Assembly (NCBI GenBank): GCA_036012905.1
Contig: DASCQF010000139.1
Location: forward strand, 1 to 64,000
Direction of reading: 5' to 3'
DNA from: NP936 sp002726085
GTDB taxonomy: Bacteria; Acidobacteriota; Vicinamibacteria; Vicinamibacterales; UBA8438
Length of the DNA stretch: 64,000 nt
Positions 33,150 to 42,215 of this stretch are shown in pieces. The notes beneath the pieces were generated by a model. The model did not search any database. It saw only the letters and a list, made by a program, of their open reading frames with translations, and was not told the origin of the DNA. A program made the translations under genes and the position numbers. How positions within the stretch are numbered: the stretch's first letter is position 1; every line of letters begins with the position of its first letter.

Positions 33150-33788
33150 CTAGCGAGCGCCCGTCGTCGTTGTCACCAAGAGGTTGCGATGCACCACCGC
33201 GACCATGTGCATGTAACCGCCCACTGCAGCGAATCGATCGTCCGACGCCAGGAGGATCTCTTCAAGCGCCGCCACCGTCCGGCCAAGCGCCTCATGATAG
33301 AGACCGAGATACAGGTGGGCGTAGAAACGCGCTTGCGGCTGTCCGGCGGCGGCCGAGAGCACATCCTGCGGCATCATCCGCCCGGCGAACATCTCGTAGA
33401 TCTCCCGCATCGGGCTGCGCGAATCGGGCCCGACCGGGAGGAGCGCCTCCAGGGCCGCCTCGGGAGACTCGGCGCGCGAGACACACAGAAAGTGCCAGGC
33501 TGAGTTCTCGACGTCATTGGGGTTCACCGTCAGGTGAGATTCAAACTGACGCCGGCAGTCTTCGTACCGCCCGGCGTAGTAGAGTGCGATCCCCCGTTGC
33601 CATAGCTGCGGCGCCCTGCCGGGCTGCGCCCTGGCCACCTGGTCGAACCCGACGACCGCCTCCTCGACCCGTCCCACGCTGAAGTCGGCCACCGCCTGAT
33701 CGAAAATCTCCGACGGTGTCTGCGCGCGCACGGCCACCGCGACCGGGAACAGGACGAACGCGCAGAGCAGCACCGTCATGACACGCAC
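33150..33788 (-). CDS. Secreted TPR-containing protein
   Basis: 212 residues. Signal (MTVLLCAFVLFPVAVAVRAQ), then TPR-like helices: FDQAVADFSVGRVEEAVVGF, LWQRGIALYYAGRYEDCRRQ and FYAHLYLGLYHEALGRTVAA. The layout resembles NlpI-like or peptide-chain-length regulators, with a conserved NPNDVENSAWHFLC helix. GTG 33788 lies 7 nt after AAGAGG and is preferred; ATG 33779 is close. The next gene downstream is convergent. Function unknown. Confidence 0.82.
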   Translation of the reverse strand: MRVMTVLLCAFVLFPVAVAVRAQTPSEIFDQAVADFSVGRVEEAVVGFDQVARAQPGRAPQLWQRGIALYYAGRYEDCRRQFESHLTVNPNDVENSAWHFLCVSRAESPEAALEALLPVGPDSRSPMREIYEMFAGRMMPQDVLSAAAGQPQARFYAHLYLGLYHEALGRTVAALEEILLASDDRFAAVGGYMHMVAVVHRNLLVTTTTGAR

Positions 33789-33847
33789 AACACGACCTCT
33801 TGGTCGGCGATCACGACCGCACGGTCTACACATCGCGTGATGCCCCG

Positions 33848-35155
33848 TCACTCTGCGCCCAGGTCGAGGGCGACAATCTTCTCGCGGTCTCGCACGTAGA
33901 GGGTGGTGCCAACGAGCGTCGGCGCGCTCCAGGCGACGGTTTCGAACAGCGGCGCACGAGCCAGCAGGGTCATCCCGTCCGGTGTCAGGCGCGCCAACGC
34001 CAGATCGCCATCCTCGTCGACGATGATCGTCTTGCCGTCGGCGTGCAACAGAGTCGAGCGCGCGAAGCCGCGCTCCTGCCAGACCGTCTCGCCGGTCCGA
34101 ATATCGACACCGGTCATGAACGCCGGACCGAAGGTGCCGTCGGTCCCGTAAACGTAGTTCCCGACACGTATCGGATTCAGGAACATGAACTGGAGCTGCG
34201 GGTCGTACCAGAGCTCCTCGACCCGTGTCGTGTCACCGACGCGGGTCAGCTGGAGCGCACGGCTGCCGGTCTTGTAGCCGGACGACACGAAGATGATGTG
34301 GTCGTCCCCCCACAGCGGCACCATGAAATTGAAGTCGTTCCCTGGATCGTGCGGATGGGTCCACAGGAGGCGTCCGGTGACCGGGTCGAGCCCGTTGAGG
34401 GTACCCCCGGCCAGGATTACCAGCTGGTCCTGGCCATCGAGATCGATGACGAGCGGCGGCGCTTCCGAAATCAGGAAGTCTCCGCTCCTCCACACCACAG
34501 CGCCATCGCTCTGGCGGAACGCCATTACCGACTGCCCCGGCCCACCCACCGAGCAGATGATGGTGTCGCGGTAGGCGACCGGGCTGCACCCGTAGCCTGC
34601 CTTTATCCGCGGCCGGACCAGCAACGGGGGTGCGCCGAAGTCTGCCACCAGATCGTGCGACCAGAGCAGCTCACCGGTATCGGCCGCAAAAGCGTGGAGC
34701 TGCTTGTTCGTGCCCGTCGCGAACAACCGGTCGCCGACCAGCAGCGGTGTAGAGTGTGGTCCCGACCCAAAGCTCGTATCCTCGAGCCGGGACGGGTATG
34801 TGTATTCCCAGATCGTCTCGCCGGTCGACGCGTCCAGGGCAATCACCGCCTCCTCGGCCTCCCACGGCCCCTGCCGACCGCGACCGTTGCCGACCCGGTA
34901 CAAGGTAAAGAGCTTGCCATCTGAGGCGAGAATCGACGAGTGTCCCGTGCCCAGCGGCCGGCTCCACAGCACCGGCGGCCCATCCTCGCGCCAGCTCTCT
35001 GCGAGGCCACGGGCGTCGACGATGAAGTTGCGGTCCGGACCACCCCACTGTCGCCAATCTGCACCGGATCGCTCCTGGGCGACGCCCCCAACCGACAGCA
35101 CCACCATGAAGCCCGCCAACAACAGCGGTCCGACCAAAAGCCGTGTCCTCACCAT
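33848..35155 (-). CDS. Secreted PQQ-like beta-propeller repeat protein (paralogue)
   Basis: 435 residues. GAAGG precedes ATG 35155. Signal peptide ends SVGGVAQ. The mature part starts SGADWRQWGGPDRNF, like the propeller at 7002-8348. Blades include ALDASTGETIWEYTYP, AFAADTGELLWSHDL, GLDPVTGRLLWTHPH and GVDIRTGETVWQERG. No enzyme motif visible. It precedes the TPR gene 33150-33788 on the same strand by 59 bp. Confidence 0.9.
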   Translation of the reverse strand: MVRTRLLVGPLLLAGFMVVLSVGGVAQERSGADWRQWGGPDRNFIVDARGLAESWREDGPPVLWSRPLGTGHSSILASDGKLFTLYRVGNGRGRQGPWEAEEAVIALDASTGETIWEYTYPSRLEDTSFGSGPHSTPLLVGDRLFATGTNKQLHAFAADTGELLWSHDLVADFGAPPLLVRPRIKAGYGCSPVAYRDTIICSVGGPGQSVMAFRQSDGAVVWRSGDFLISEAPPLVIDLDGQDQLVILAGGTLNGLDPVTGRLLWTHPHDPGNDFNFMVPLWGDDHIIFVSSGYKTGSRALQLTRVGDTTRVEELWYDPQLQFMFLNPIRVGNYVYGTDGTFGPAFMTGVDIRTGETVWQERGFARSTLLHADGKTIIVDEDGDLALARLTPDGMTLLARAPLFETVAWSAPTLVGTTLYVRDREKIVALDLGAE

Positions 35156-35232
35156 GCTCGTACCTTCAACGCCAAACCGGGCGAATCCTGTTCGTGGCAC
35201 CATATGGGCTCACACCCCTAATTCACCAGGCT

Positions 35233-36042
35233 CTACGATATGCTCAACAGCTCGATATCGAAAACAAGCGTCGCGCCCGGCAGAATCACAGTATTGGGAG
35301 ACCCGCTCGAACCGAATGCGAGCTCGGGCGGGATGATGAGGCGCCGTTGGCCACCCACGCGCATACCGAGGAGGCCCTGATCCCAGCCGTCAATGACGCC
35401 ACCGGCGCCGATCAAGACCGTCGACGGGCTGCCGCTCGTCGACTCGAACTGCGTACCCTTGTTGTCGGGCTTGGTCGGGTTGTAGAGCCATCCCGTGAAC
35501 TCCACCGACAACGTGTTGCCGCTGACCACCTCGGCCCCTGTTCCGACGACGAGGTCGATGATGGTGAACGCCGGGGCCTCGTCAACACGCAGCAACTCAA
35601 TATCGAACACGAGAGACGCATTCGCCGGAACACCGGTCGGCCCAAGCGTGCCGAAACCGTGGGTGGGTGGAAGAACGAGACGCCGCTCGCCCCCCACACG
35701 CATTCCGACCAATCCCAGATCCCACCCCGGAATCACCTGTCCCACACCCAGCACGATCGTGATAGGGGTCCCTTCCGTCGTTTCGAACTGCGTGCCCTTG
35801 TTGTCGGGCAGCGTATCGTCATACAACCATCCCGTGAATTCAACGGTCAGGAAATTTCCGTTCGCGGCCGCAATACCGGCGCCGACAAGCAGGTCCGTGA
35901 TGGTGAAATCCGGAATCGAGGCCGGGTCCGTGGTATCGGTCGGTGCAGTCGGGTTATTGGAGCCCCCGCACCCCGTCAGCAATGCCCCCGCTAACAGCAG
36001 GACTCCGACGGCGACGACAGCAGATTCTCTTGGCGGATTCAT
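35233..36042 (-). CDS. Lipoprotein with two FKBP-type peptidyl-prolyl isomerase domains
   Basis: 269 residues. Lipobox LLTGC (Cys25), a Thr/Pro linker, then two FKBP-like domains. Domain 1 has VEFTGWLYDD and VIPGWDLGLVGMRVGGERRL; domain 2 has VEFTGWLYNP and VIDGWDQGLLGMRVGGQRRL. Each ends with LVFDIELL. The core residues of the FKBP pocket (Tyr/Phe-Gly-Trp, Ile-Pro-Gly-Trp, Met-x-x-Gly-Gly) are present; domain 2 reads VIDGW, losing the Pro. A tandem repeat within one gene is uncommon for bacterial FKBPs. ATG 36042 is chosen for the signal peptide. Periplasmic folding helper. Confidence 0.92.
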   Translation of the reverse strand: MNPPRESAVVAVGVLLLAGALLTGCGGSNNPTAPTDTTDPASIPDFTITDLLVGAGIAAANGNFLTVEFTGWLYDDTLPDNKGTQFETTEGTPITIVLGVGQVIPGWDLGLVGMRVGGERRLVLPPTHGFGTLGPTGVPANASLVFDIELLRVDEAPAFTIIDLVVGTGAEVVSGNTLSVEFTGWLYNPTKPDNKGTQFESTSGSPSTVLIGAGGVIDGWDQGLLGMRVGGQRRLIIPPELAFGSSGSPNTVILPGATLVFDIELLSIS

Positions 36043-36087
36043 GCAGTTCCGGTCTTTCCTGTCAGAAGGCTGGCGAAGGCAGAGAAC

Positions 36088-36142
36088 ATTATACGCAACA
36101 GTCGGTCGGCACTGGGCCACGGGCCGGGTCACCGGCTATAAT
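36088..36142. promoter_or_regulatory. Two opposed -10 boxes (divergent promoters)
   Basis: TATAAT on the minus strand (36093-36088) points to the FKBP lipoprotein gene. TATAAT on the plus strand (36137-36142) points to the lectin-like gene. Neither has a recognisable -35. Leader lengths would be about 40 and 80 nt. Confidence 0.5.
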
Positions 36143-36231
36143 CTCCCTCATAGAAACGATAGTTACGAGAGATGCGCGACAACTCGCCCCGACCATCCTG
36201 TGCACGGGGAACACGACAAGGAGAACGTAGA

Positions 36232-36873
36232 ATGAGAATCTTGCAGCTGCTCTGCGCCGCAACCCTGCTCTGTCTGCTGAGCGCCTCGCCGGCGCTCGCC
36301 CAGGCCTCCGACATGACGTTCTTCCTGACCAGCGTCGGCTCCGGCAGCGGCGCCGACCTGGGCGCGCTGGCCGGCGCCGATGCGCATTGCCAGTCACTGG
36401 CGGCGGCGGTCGGCGGGGGCAACAAGACGTGGCGTGCCTATCTCAGCACCACCGGCTCAGGCGGCGTCAACGCCCGCGACCGCATTGGCTCTGGTCCGTG
36501 GCAGAACGTTGCGGGTGTCGTCGTCGCGCGAGACCTCGACCAGCTCCACTACGAGAACAACCTGACCAAGGAAACGGTGCTCAACGAGAAGGGTGAGATG
36601 ACCAATGGGCGCGGCGACGACCCGAACCAGCACGACATCCTGACCGGCTCCAATCTCGACGGGACCGCCTCGTCAGACACGGACGCGTGCAGCAACTGGA
36701 CCTCGAGCGCCGACGGCGGCACCGGAAGCGCCATGGTCGGACACTTCGACCGCACCGGCGGCGGCGCAAACCCGAACTCCTGGAACTCGGCGCATGGTTC
36801 GCGCGGATGCAGCCAGGCCAATCTGATCGCGACCGGCGGCAACGGATACTTCTACTGTTTCGCTGCCAACTGA
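36232..36873 (+). CDS. Secreted lectin-like protein
   Basis: 213 residues. AAGGAGAA precedes ATG 36232. Signal peptide ends SPALAQ. The mature protein begins SDMTFFLTSVGSGSGADLGA and has GADAHCQSLAAAVGGGNKTW, NARDRIGSGPWQN, GDDPNQHDILTGSN and a C-terminal GNGYFYCFAAN. This is a conserved secreted family with a C-type-lectin/endostatin-like fold, often annotated lectin in Proteobacteria. Four Cys could form two disulfides. Monocistronic, with its own -10 box and a strong hairpin after the stop. Ligand unknown. Confidence 0.85.
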   Translation: MRILQLLCAATLLCLLSASPALAQASDMTFFLTSVGSGSGADLGALAGADAHCQSLAAAVGGGNKTWRAYLSTTGSGGVNARDRIGSGPWQNVAGVVVARDLDQLHYENNLTKETVLNEKGEMTNGRGDDPNQHDILTGSNLDGTASSDTDACSNWTSSADGGTGSAMVGHFDRTGGGANPNSWNSAHGSRGCSQANLIATGGNGYFYCFAAN

Positions 36874-36894
36874 GCTCGCTGGGCGCCTCTCGAG

Positions 36895-36931
36895 GCTCGT
36901 GGTGAAAGTCTGACGCACTTTCACCACGAGC
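36895..36931. terminator. 15-bp perfect hairpin after the lectin gene
   Basis: GCTCGTGGTGAAAGT (36895-36909), 7-nt loop, and its exact complement (36917-36931), starting 21 nt after the stop. No T run follows, so either a factor-dependent end or an mRNA-stabilising structure. Confidence 0.7.
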
Positions 36932-37020
36932 TGCTGCACGAGAGCGCTGCGAGGCAGGGTGACGACGCTGACCAGGGCGCGAGGTCACGGCCCTGCTGCA
37001 GGGTTTCCGAGTACTCCTGA

Positions 37021-39012
37021 ATGTCTCGACCTCAGCGCGACCGGCCGCGGCCAGAGGGCTCCAGCGGTTCGATGGAATCGGCGCGCGGTCCGCTCCGCTT
37101 TGTGCCGGCGGCCGTGCTGCTACTCGCCTCGGCCGGACTCGGGGTCGCCTTGGCGACCACCGGAGCCCGTGACGTCCCCGAATCGGAAATCGACACCCGG
37201 CCCATCCAAGTGGACGGCGACGGGTATGTCTCCTCCGACACCTGCAAGGCCTGTCACCCCGCAGAGTACGACAGTTGGTTTGGGTCGTTTCACCGCACGA
37301 TGACCCAGGTCGCCACACCGGAGACGGTGCGTGCCGATTTCGACCGGGTACGCGTCGAGAACACCCATGGACAACCGATGTTACTCGAACGCGACGGAGA
37401 CGAGTACTGGGCGGAATTTGACGACCCGGGGTGGGAAGGAGCCGAATCTGACCGTCCCCGTATCACGAGACGGGTGGTGATGATCACCGGGTCTCATCAC
37501 CAGAACATCTACTGGTACGAAACGGGGCACGACCGCGGATTGAACGTACTCCCGAGCGTGTATCTCATCGAAGAGCAGCGGTGGGCCTCGCGTAGCGCCG
37601 TCGTGCTGCACCCGCCCCAGCAGTCGCTCGCCATGTTGAACGGGCACTGGAACGCGATCTGCATCGTGTGTCACACCACCCAGGGCAAGACGGCGTTCGA
37701 CACGCCCTACCGGTCCGAAGCGTTCGAGCTGCAGACGATCGACACGACCGTGGCGGAGTTCGGCATCGCCTGCGAGTCCTGTCATGGACCGGCCGAGGCC
37801 CATATCGCCGCAAACCGGAATCCCCTCCGTCGCTATGGCCTCCACCTCGCTGGAGACGACGACCCCACCATCGTGCAACCGAGCCTCCTCGACCCCCGGC
37901 GCTCGTCACAGGTGTGCGGGCAATGCCACAGCGTCTGGGAGTTCTATGACGCGGCAGACGAACGCCACGCCAACAGTGCCGGGCTGCCATATCGACCGGG
38001 AGACGAGCTGCGGGACACACGCTTTATCGCGCAGCCCTCGGTGGATAGGAGCTCGACAGAGATCCGCACTTTGGTGAATGACGACCCGGACTTCGTGCGC
38101 GGCTCCTTTTGGCCTGACGGCATGGTCCGGGTGTCTGGACGAGAATACAACGGCCTGATCGACTCTCCCTGCTTCCGCGATGCCACCGAACCTGACCACA
38201 CGCTGACCTGCTTTTCATGTCACACGCTGCACAAGACCGCCGAGGACCCACGACCGGTGTCGGAGTGGGCCGACACGCACCAGGTGTCGACCGACATGGC
38301 GGGCAACGACGCCTGTCTGCAGTGTCACGAGCCGATGCGGGGCGACGTCACGGCCCACACGCGGCATCCGGCGGAGTCGTCCGGCAGCAGCTGCTACAAC
38401 TGCCACATGCCCTACACCGCATACGGGCTCCTCAAGACGGAGCGGAGTCACACCATCAGCAGCCCGACCGCCACCGAAACGGCCGAGCTCGGCCGCCCGA
38501 ATGCCTGCAACCTCTGTCATCTCGACAGAACCGTGGGTTGGACCGCCGACAAGCTGCACGACTGGTATGGCACACCGGTGCCAGAGCTGGGCGGTGCGAA
38601 CCGCACCGTTGCGGCTTCGCTGCTCTGGATACTGAGCGGTGACGCCGGTCTGCGCGCGCTCACCGCTCAGAGCATGGGGTGGGCGCCGGCGCAGGAGGCC
38701 TCCGGCACCAGCTGGATGGTGCCGCATCTGGGCGAGGCGCTTGGCGACCGCTACGACGCCGTGCGGTTCATCGCCGCGCGGTCGCTACGGAGCCTCCCTG
38801 GGTACGCCGACATGGCGTATGACTTCGACGGCCCAGAACAGGACCGGGTCGACGTGGCCGTGCGGGTACTGAGTGCATGGCGGGCCAGTCCGGCCTCGCG
38901 GCAACGGCGCGACGCCGAGCTTCTCGTCGATGCCGACGGCGAGCTCCGGGTCGACGCCATGCGACAGCTCTTCGACCAGCGCGACAGGCGCCCGCTGTTC
39001 CTCAGGGAATGA
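37021..39012 (+). CDS. Octaheme c-type cytochrome
   Basis: 663 residues. A signal anchor (VPAAVLLLASAGLGVALATT) lies at about 28-47. Eight CxxCH motifs appear: CKACH (75), CIVCH, CESCH, CGQCH, CFSCH, CLQCH, CYNCH and CNLCH. This is an electron-transfer or redox enzyme of the multiheme family, with some resemblance to cytochrome c554-type folds. The last 150 residues are heme-free and helical (YDAVRFIAARSLRSLPGYAD), like HEAT repeats. The Shine-Dalgarno at 37021 is weak; an ATG at 37072 is possible. The stop overlaps the next gene (ATGA), so a membrane partner is co-translated. Confidence 0.9.
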   Translation: MSRPQRDRPRPEGSSGSMESARGPLRFVPAAVLLLASAGLGVALATTGARDVPESEIDTRPIQVDGDGYVSSDTCKACHPAEYDSWFGSFHRTMTQVATPETVRADFDRVRVENTHGQPMLLERDGDEYWAEFDDPGWEGAESDRPRITRRVVMITGSHHQNIYWYETGHDRGLNVLPSVYLIEEQRWASRSAVVLHPPQQSLAMLNGHWNAICIVCHTTQGKTAFDTPYRSEAFELQTIDTTVAEFGIACESCHGPAEAHIAANRNPLRRYGLHLAGDDDPTIVQPSLLDPRRSSQVCGQCHSVWEFYDAADERHANSAGLPYRPGDELRDTRFIAQPSVDRSSTEIRTLVNDDPDFVRGSFWPDGMVRVSGREYNGLIDSPCFRDATEPDHTLTCFSCHTLHKTAEDPRPVSEWADTHQVSTDMAGNDACLQCHEPMRGDVTAHTRHPAESSGSSCYNCHMPYTAYGLLKTERSHTISSPTATETAELGRPNACNLCHLDRTVGWTADKLHDWYGTPVPELGGANRTVAASLLWILSGDAGLRALTAQSMGWAPAQEASGTSWMVPHLGEALGDRYDAVRFIAARSLRSLPGYADMAYDFDGPEQDRVDVAVRVLSAWRASPASRQRRDAELLVDADGELRVDAMRQLFDQRDRRPLFLRE

Positions 39013-39503
39013 TGGCTCGAGACACCGACCCCGCCGTGGATTACGCCAGGCGCCACCTGCGTGTCGGCTGGTGGTCTCTGGTGGGCTTTCTCATCCTCGG
39101 CTTCGTGCTCGAGGTGCTGCACGGGTTCAAGATCGGCCTGTACCTCGACGTGTCGAACGAGACCCGGCGCCTCATGTGGACGCTGGCCCACGCCCACGGG
39201 GCGCTGCTGGGTTTGGTCCACGTCCTCTACGCGCTGTGTCTTCGTCTGTTCCCGGGTGTGGCCGCCGGCTCTCAGAAGCCGGTCTCCTCGAGCCTCATCG
39301 GTGCCTCGGTCCTGCTGCCGGGCGGCTTCTTCCTCGGCGGCGTCGGCTTCTACGCTGGGGACCCGGGTCTGGGCATTCTGGCGGCGCCGGTGGGCGCCAC
39401 GCTGCTGATAATTGCCGTGTTTCTGATCGCGCGGGCGACCGCCTCACCAGACAGCAGGCAGGAGCAACCGGAGGGCCACGGGGGCAGTGGCAGGAGGCGT
39501 TAG
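39009..39503 (+). CDS. Four-helix membrane protein, partner of the octaheme cytochrome
   Basis: 164 residues. Four hydrophobic segments: WWSLVGFLILGFVLEVL, AHAHGALLGLVHVLYALCL, SLIGASVLLPGGFFLGGVGF and GATLLIIAVFLIARA. The HAHGALLGLVH helix has three His on one face and may bind heme or quinone. The ATG overlaps the cytochrome stop. I do not recall a named family. The context suggests it links the octaheme protein to the quinone pool (inference). Confidence 0.8.
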   Translation: MMARDTDPAVDYARRHLRVGWWSLVGFLILGFVLEVLHGFKIGLYLDVSNETRRLMWTLAHAHGALLGLVHVLYALCLRLFPGVAAGSQKPVSSSLIGASVLLPGGFFLGGVGFYAGDPGLGILAAPVGATLLIIAVFLIARATASPDSRQEQPEGHGGSGRRR

Positions 39504-39568
39504 CAGGGCGCCCAAAATGACAAGATGAGCGGGGGCAGCCACGCGGCTGCCCTCACGCATCACAGACT

Positions 39569-40546
39569 TTACTCGGTCACCGTCACGGTGACATTGGCCT
39601 TCGAGATGAGCAGCGCGTCACTGCCGAAAGCGCGTAGCGTGTAGGTGCCAGGCTCGCTGAAGGTCACGGTGGACTCGAAAGTGCCGGAGGTCCATCCGTC
39701 CCCGTCCATCCCCTCTTCCCACTCCTGGTACCCCTCCGGCGAGAACTCGGCATCGGACGGACCGCGAAAGACGACCCACAGCACCGACAGGTGGTTGCGT
39801 GGCACGTTGTGTCGCGAATATTGCGGGATATTGTCCGGCATGGCCGGCGCATCATCTGGCGGAATCAGCGTTGGCTCGCGCCGACGCCGGAACGCGTCCG
39901 GGTCCCGCTCGGGTAGTGGCACCGGGATCTCATCATCGGTCATCCGTGCGGTCAGCGTCAGGGGCTGGTCGACGCTAATCGACGCCTGGCTCGCCTCGAC
40001 GGAGATGGTCGGCGGCACGTCGGCGTACAGCTCCTCGAAACTGCGGCCAAATTGCGTGCGACCATTCGACGTGATCGTGTTCACGTCGATCTCCCATTCG
40101 GCCTGCAGCCACCCGTAAGCATATTGGGTGCTACCGCGATGGGTGACCTGCCACGTCAGCTCGGCGTCAGGTGGAAAGTCGGCTGGCACGCGCACCTCGA
40201 ACTGGTACCTATTCGTCCGCGGATAGAAGTAGGCGGGCTGACCGCGGTCCTGCTCACCGGGCGAGAAGAAGTTGTTCTCGCCGATCGGCACGTGCGGCCG
40301 CTCCGCATAATTGCGGTTGAGATAGCCAAAGAGAAAGTTGTAGCTCCCATCGTCATTGTGGGTCCAGCCTTCGAAGATCGGCTGCACGTCTTGTCCCGTA
40401 TTGAACCGCTGCTGCGGCTGCGTCACGATCGGGACGTCACGCGAATTGATCTGGGCACGCCCACTCGCCGCGGCACCAAACACCATGACGACGACCAATC
40501 CACCGGCGAGCGCCGCTTGTGGTACCCGCTGGGTTAAGCACTTCAT
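39569..40546 (-). CDS. Secreted beta-sandwich protein, unknown
   Basis: 325 residues. GGAAGG 7 nt before ATG 40546 decides the start. Signal peptide ends GAAASGRAQ. The mature part has QDVQPIFEGWTHNDDGSYNF, YPRTNRYQFEVRVPADFPPD and an Ig/PKD-like segment ISVDQPLTLTARMTDDEIPV, ending in a beta-rich SEPGTYTLRAFGSDALL. Proteins with this layout recur as hypotheticals in Acidobacteria. It follows the cytochrome/monooxygenase-like gene by 141 bp on the same strand and may work with it. Confidence 0.8.
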   Translation of the reverse strand: MKCLTQRVPQAALAGGLVVVMVFGAAASGRAQINSRDVPIVTQPQQRFNTGQDVQPIFEGWTHNDDGSYNFLFGYLNRNYAERPHVPIGENNFFSPGEQDRGQPAYFYPRTNRYQFEVRVPADFPPDAELTWQVTHRGSTQYAYGWLQAEWEIDVNTITSNGRTQFGRSFEELYADVPPTISVEASQASISVDQPLTLTARMTDDEIPVPLPERDPDAFRRRREPTLIPPDDAPAMPDNIPQYSRHNVPRNHLSVLWVVFRGPSDAEFSPEGYQEWEEGMDGDGWTSGTFESTVTFSEPGTYTLRAFGSDALLISKANVTVTVTE

Positions 40547-40687
40547 GATCACCTTCCGCATCATCTTCCCACTTGGTTGTCCAGCTACCGTGAGCACGTC
40601 AACAATTGCTACGAAAAGCCCCCTGCGAAAGCGTTTCGCTCCCGCAGAGGGCCATGTTCCTCATTACACAGACGGGGGCCCGACGGC

Positions 40688-41962
40688 CTAGTCGTTGTCG
40701 GTCGCCGACTTCCTCGCCTCGAGCTCAGCCGCGTACTCCTCCTCGCTGAGGTCGTACCAGCTGATCCACGCGAACGCCATCTCGTCGACGCCCCGACTCC
40801 CGCCACCGGTCCAGTTCTTCGCATCGGGGTTGCCGCGATTCCCCTCGGTGTTGTCGTGATAGCTCAGCACGTGCAGGGTCGTCCCGGCCGGATACACCGG
40901 CTGCTTGTCATCTTCGTAGTTGTAGACGATGTGCCAGCTGAAATCGAAGTTCGCGCAGCTGACCATCTCGGTCGCGCCCGTCGGGTAAATCAGCTCGAGA
41001 CACTGGCGTGTCCCCAGAAAGTGCATGTGCGGCTGGAACCCGGTGAGCCTACCGGGCAGATACATCTTCGCGTAGCCGTCGTGGCGCGTCACCTGCCCAG
41101 CCGGGATATCGAGCTCGCCGGCCTGGCCGAGCTGCCGCGAATAGAGAATGTGGTCCGGCTCGAATCCCACTGGATTGAGCACCATGCCGAGCTCGGTCTG
41201 TTCGGTCACTTCCTCACCGATCGAGTGGTAGTGGAAACTGAACCGCACGCGCGAGTCCGCCTCGAACAGCCGCGCGGTCCCTTCCGGATACACGTCTGCG
41301 TTCTTGCCGACCGCGTATTCGTTCAGGAAGGCGTCCCCGGAGCTGTCGCTCAATGGCGCCTCGGGGTCGGTCACGGCATAGGTCAGCGCGTGGTGCACCA
41401 CCCGCAGATCGCCCGCCTTGGTCTGGATGGCCTGGATGTAGCGGTCTTCTGTAATTCCCGACGGCACGACGTAGTCGCCCCACCAGTCACCTGCCTCGGC
41501 CGGTACGGTGTGCAGTGGCGAGGTCACGATGACATCCGGCTCGATCGTCCAGGCGCCGAACTCCTGCAGCTCGGCCGGTGGCGGTGCATCTTCGGGATTG
41601 CCCCGCGGTGCGCCGTTGTCGACCCACTTCGCGATTGTGGCGATCTCATCCTCATTCAACGACCGGTCATTCTTGAACCCCTGCACGCCGACCTTCGGAT
41701 CGATGTGCCACGGCGGCATCTCGCGCACCTCGACCTTGTTCTTGATCGACCGTGCCCAGGGGCGGGTCTCCTGATAGCTCATCAGCGACATCGGCGCCAT
41801 GTTGTTGGGCCGATGACAGACTTGACAAGAGCGCTGAAAAATAGGCTCAATGTCCTTGTGGAATGTCGGGGCATCCGGCACCTCTGCAGCCGCCGCTGCC
41901 GGAAGCATCCATGTCGCGGTCACGATCGCCAGAAGCACTGCATGAAGTCTGGCGTTTCTCAT
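40688..41962 (-). CDS. Cytochrome c fused to a copper monooxygenase-like domain
   Basis: 424 residues. GGAGG precedes ATG 41962. Signal peptide to AAAAAE (about 27). A single c-heme, CQVCH (46-50), lies in FHKDIEPIFQRSCQVC. The rest resembles PHM/ascorbate-dependent type II copper monooxygenases. His-rich metal motifs appear in order: VVHHALTY, FSFHYHSIG and GFQPHMHFLG. Two Cys (RQCLEL, VSCANF) sit in the second half. I expect an exported redox enzyme acting on a small organic substrate. Which copper sites are complete cannot be settled by eye. Confidence 0.82.
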   Translation of the reverse strand: MRNARLHAVLLAIVTATWMLPAAAAAEVPDAPTFHKDIEPIFQRSCQVCHRPNNMAPMSLMSYQETRPWARSIKNKVEVREMPPWHIDPKVGVQGFKNDRSLNEDEIATIAKWVDNGAPRGNPEDAPPPAELQEFGAWTIEPDVIVTSPLHTVPAEAGDWWGDYVVPSGITEDRYIQAIQTKAGDLRVVHHALTYAVTDPEAPLSDSSGDAFLNEYAVGKNADVYPEGTARLFEADSRVRFSFHYHSIGEEVTEQTELGMVLNPVGFEPDHILYSRQLGQAGELDIPAGQVTRHDGYAKMYLPGRLTGFQPHMHFLGTRQCLELIYPTGATEMVSCANFDFSWHIVYNYEDDKQPVYPAGTTLHVLSYHDNTEGNRGNPDAKNWTGGGSRGVDEMAFAWISWYDLSEEEYAAELEARKSATDND

Positions 41963-42215
41963 TACGTCACCTCCAAGGCCAACAAGACTATTACTATCTG
42001 TACACACCGACCAGCGGCAATAGTTTAACCTCAATGTGTCGGTTTGTCCATGAGCGACATCATATCGCAGAACGACGCCGGTATCTCGACGGCGCTCGCT
42101 GTTCGCGTGCTCGTTGCTTCGTCGAGCGTCGCCCCGATGTGTGTGGTACGATGTGAAACAGGCGCGACGATGCGCCGCCGACGTTCCAGTCTCTTCGCCG
42201 CGTCCACCCAACCAC
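41963..42215. other. Divergent intergenic region
   Basis: Separates the minus-strand cytochrome gene from the plus-strand pnt operon. It holds AT-richer sequence near 41985-42040 where promoters are likely. The best -10 guess for the minus strand is TAGTAA near 41990, which is weak. No protein match. Confidence 0.3.

Noticed and set aside
36895..36931. Standard Rho-independent terminator
   Set aside because: The stem is perfect but no T run follows, so it is listed only as a terminator-like hairpin.
41963..42215. Riboswitch or tRNA-like structure in the divergent gap
   Set aside because: No conserved riboswitch core or cloverleaf could be drawn by eye.
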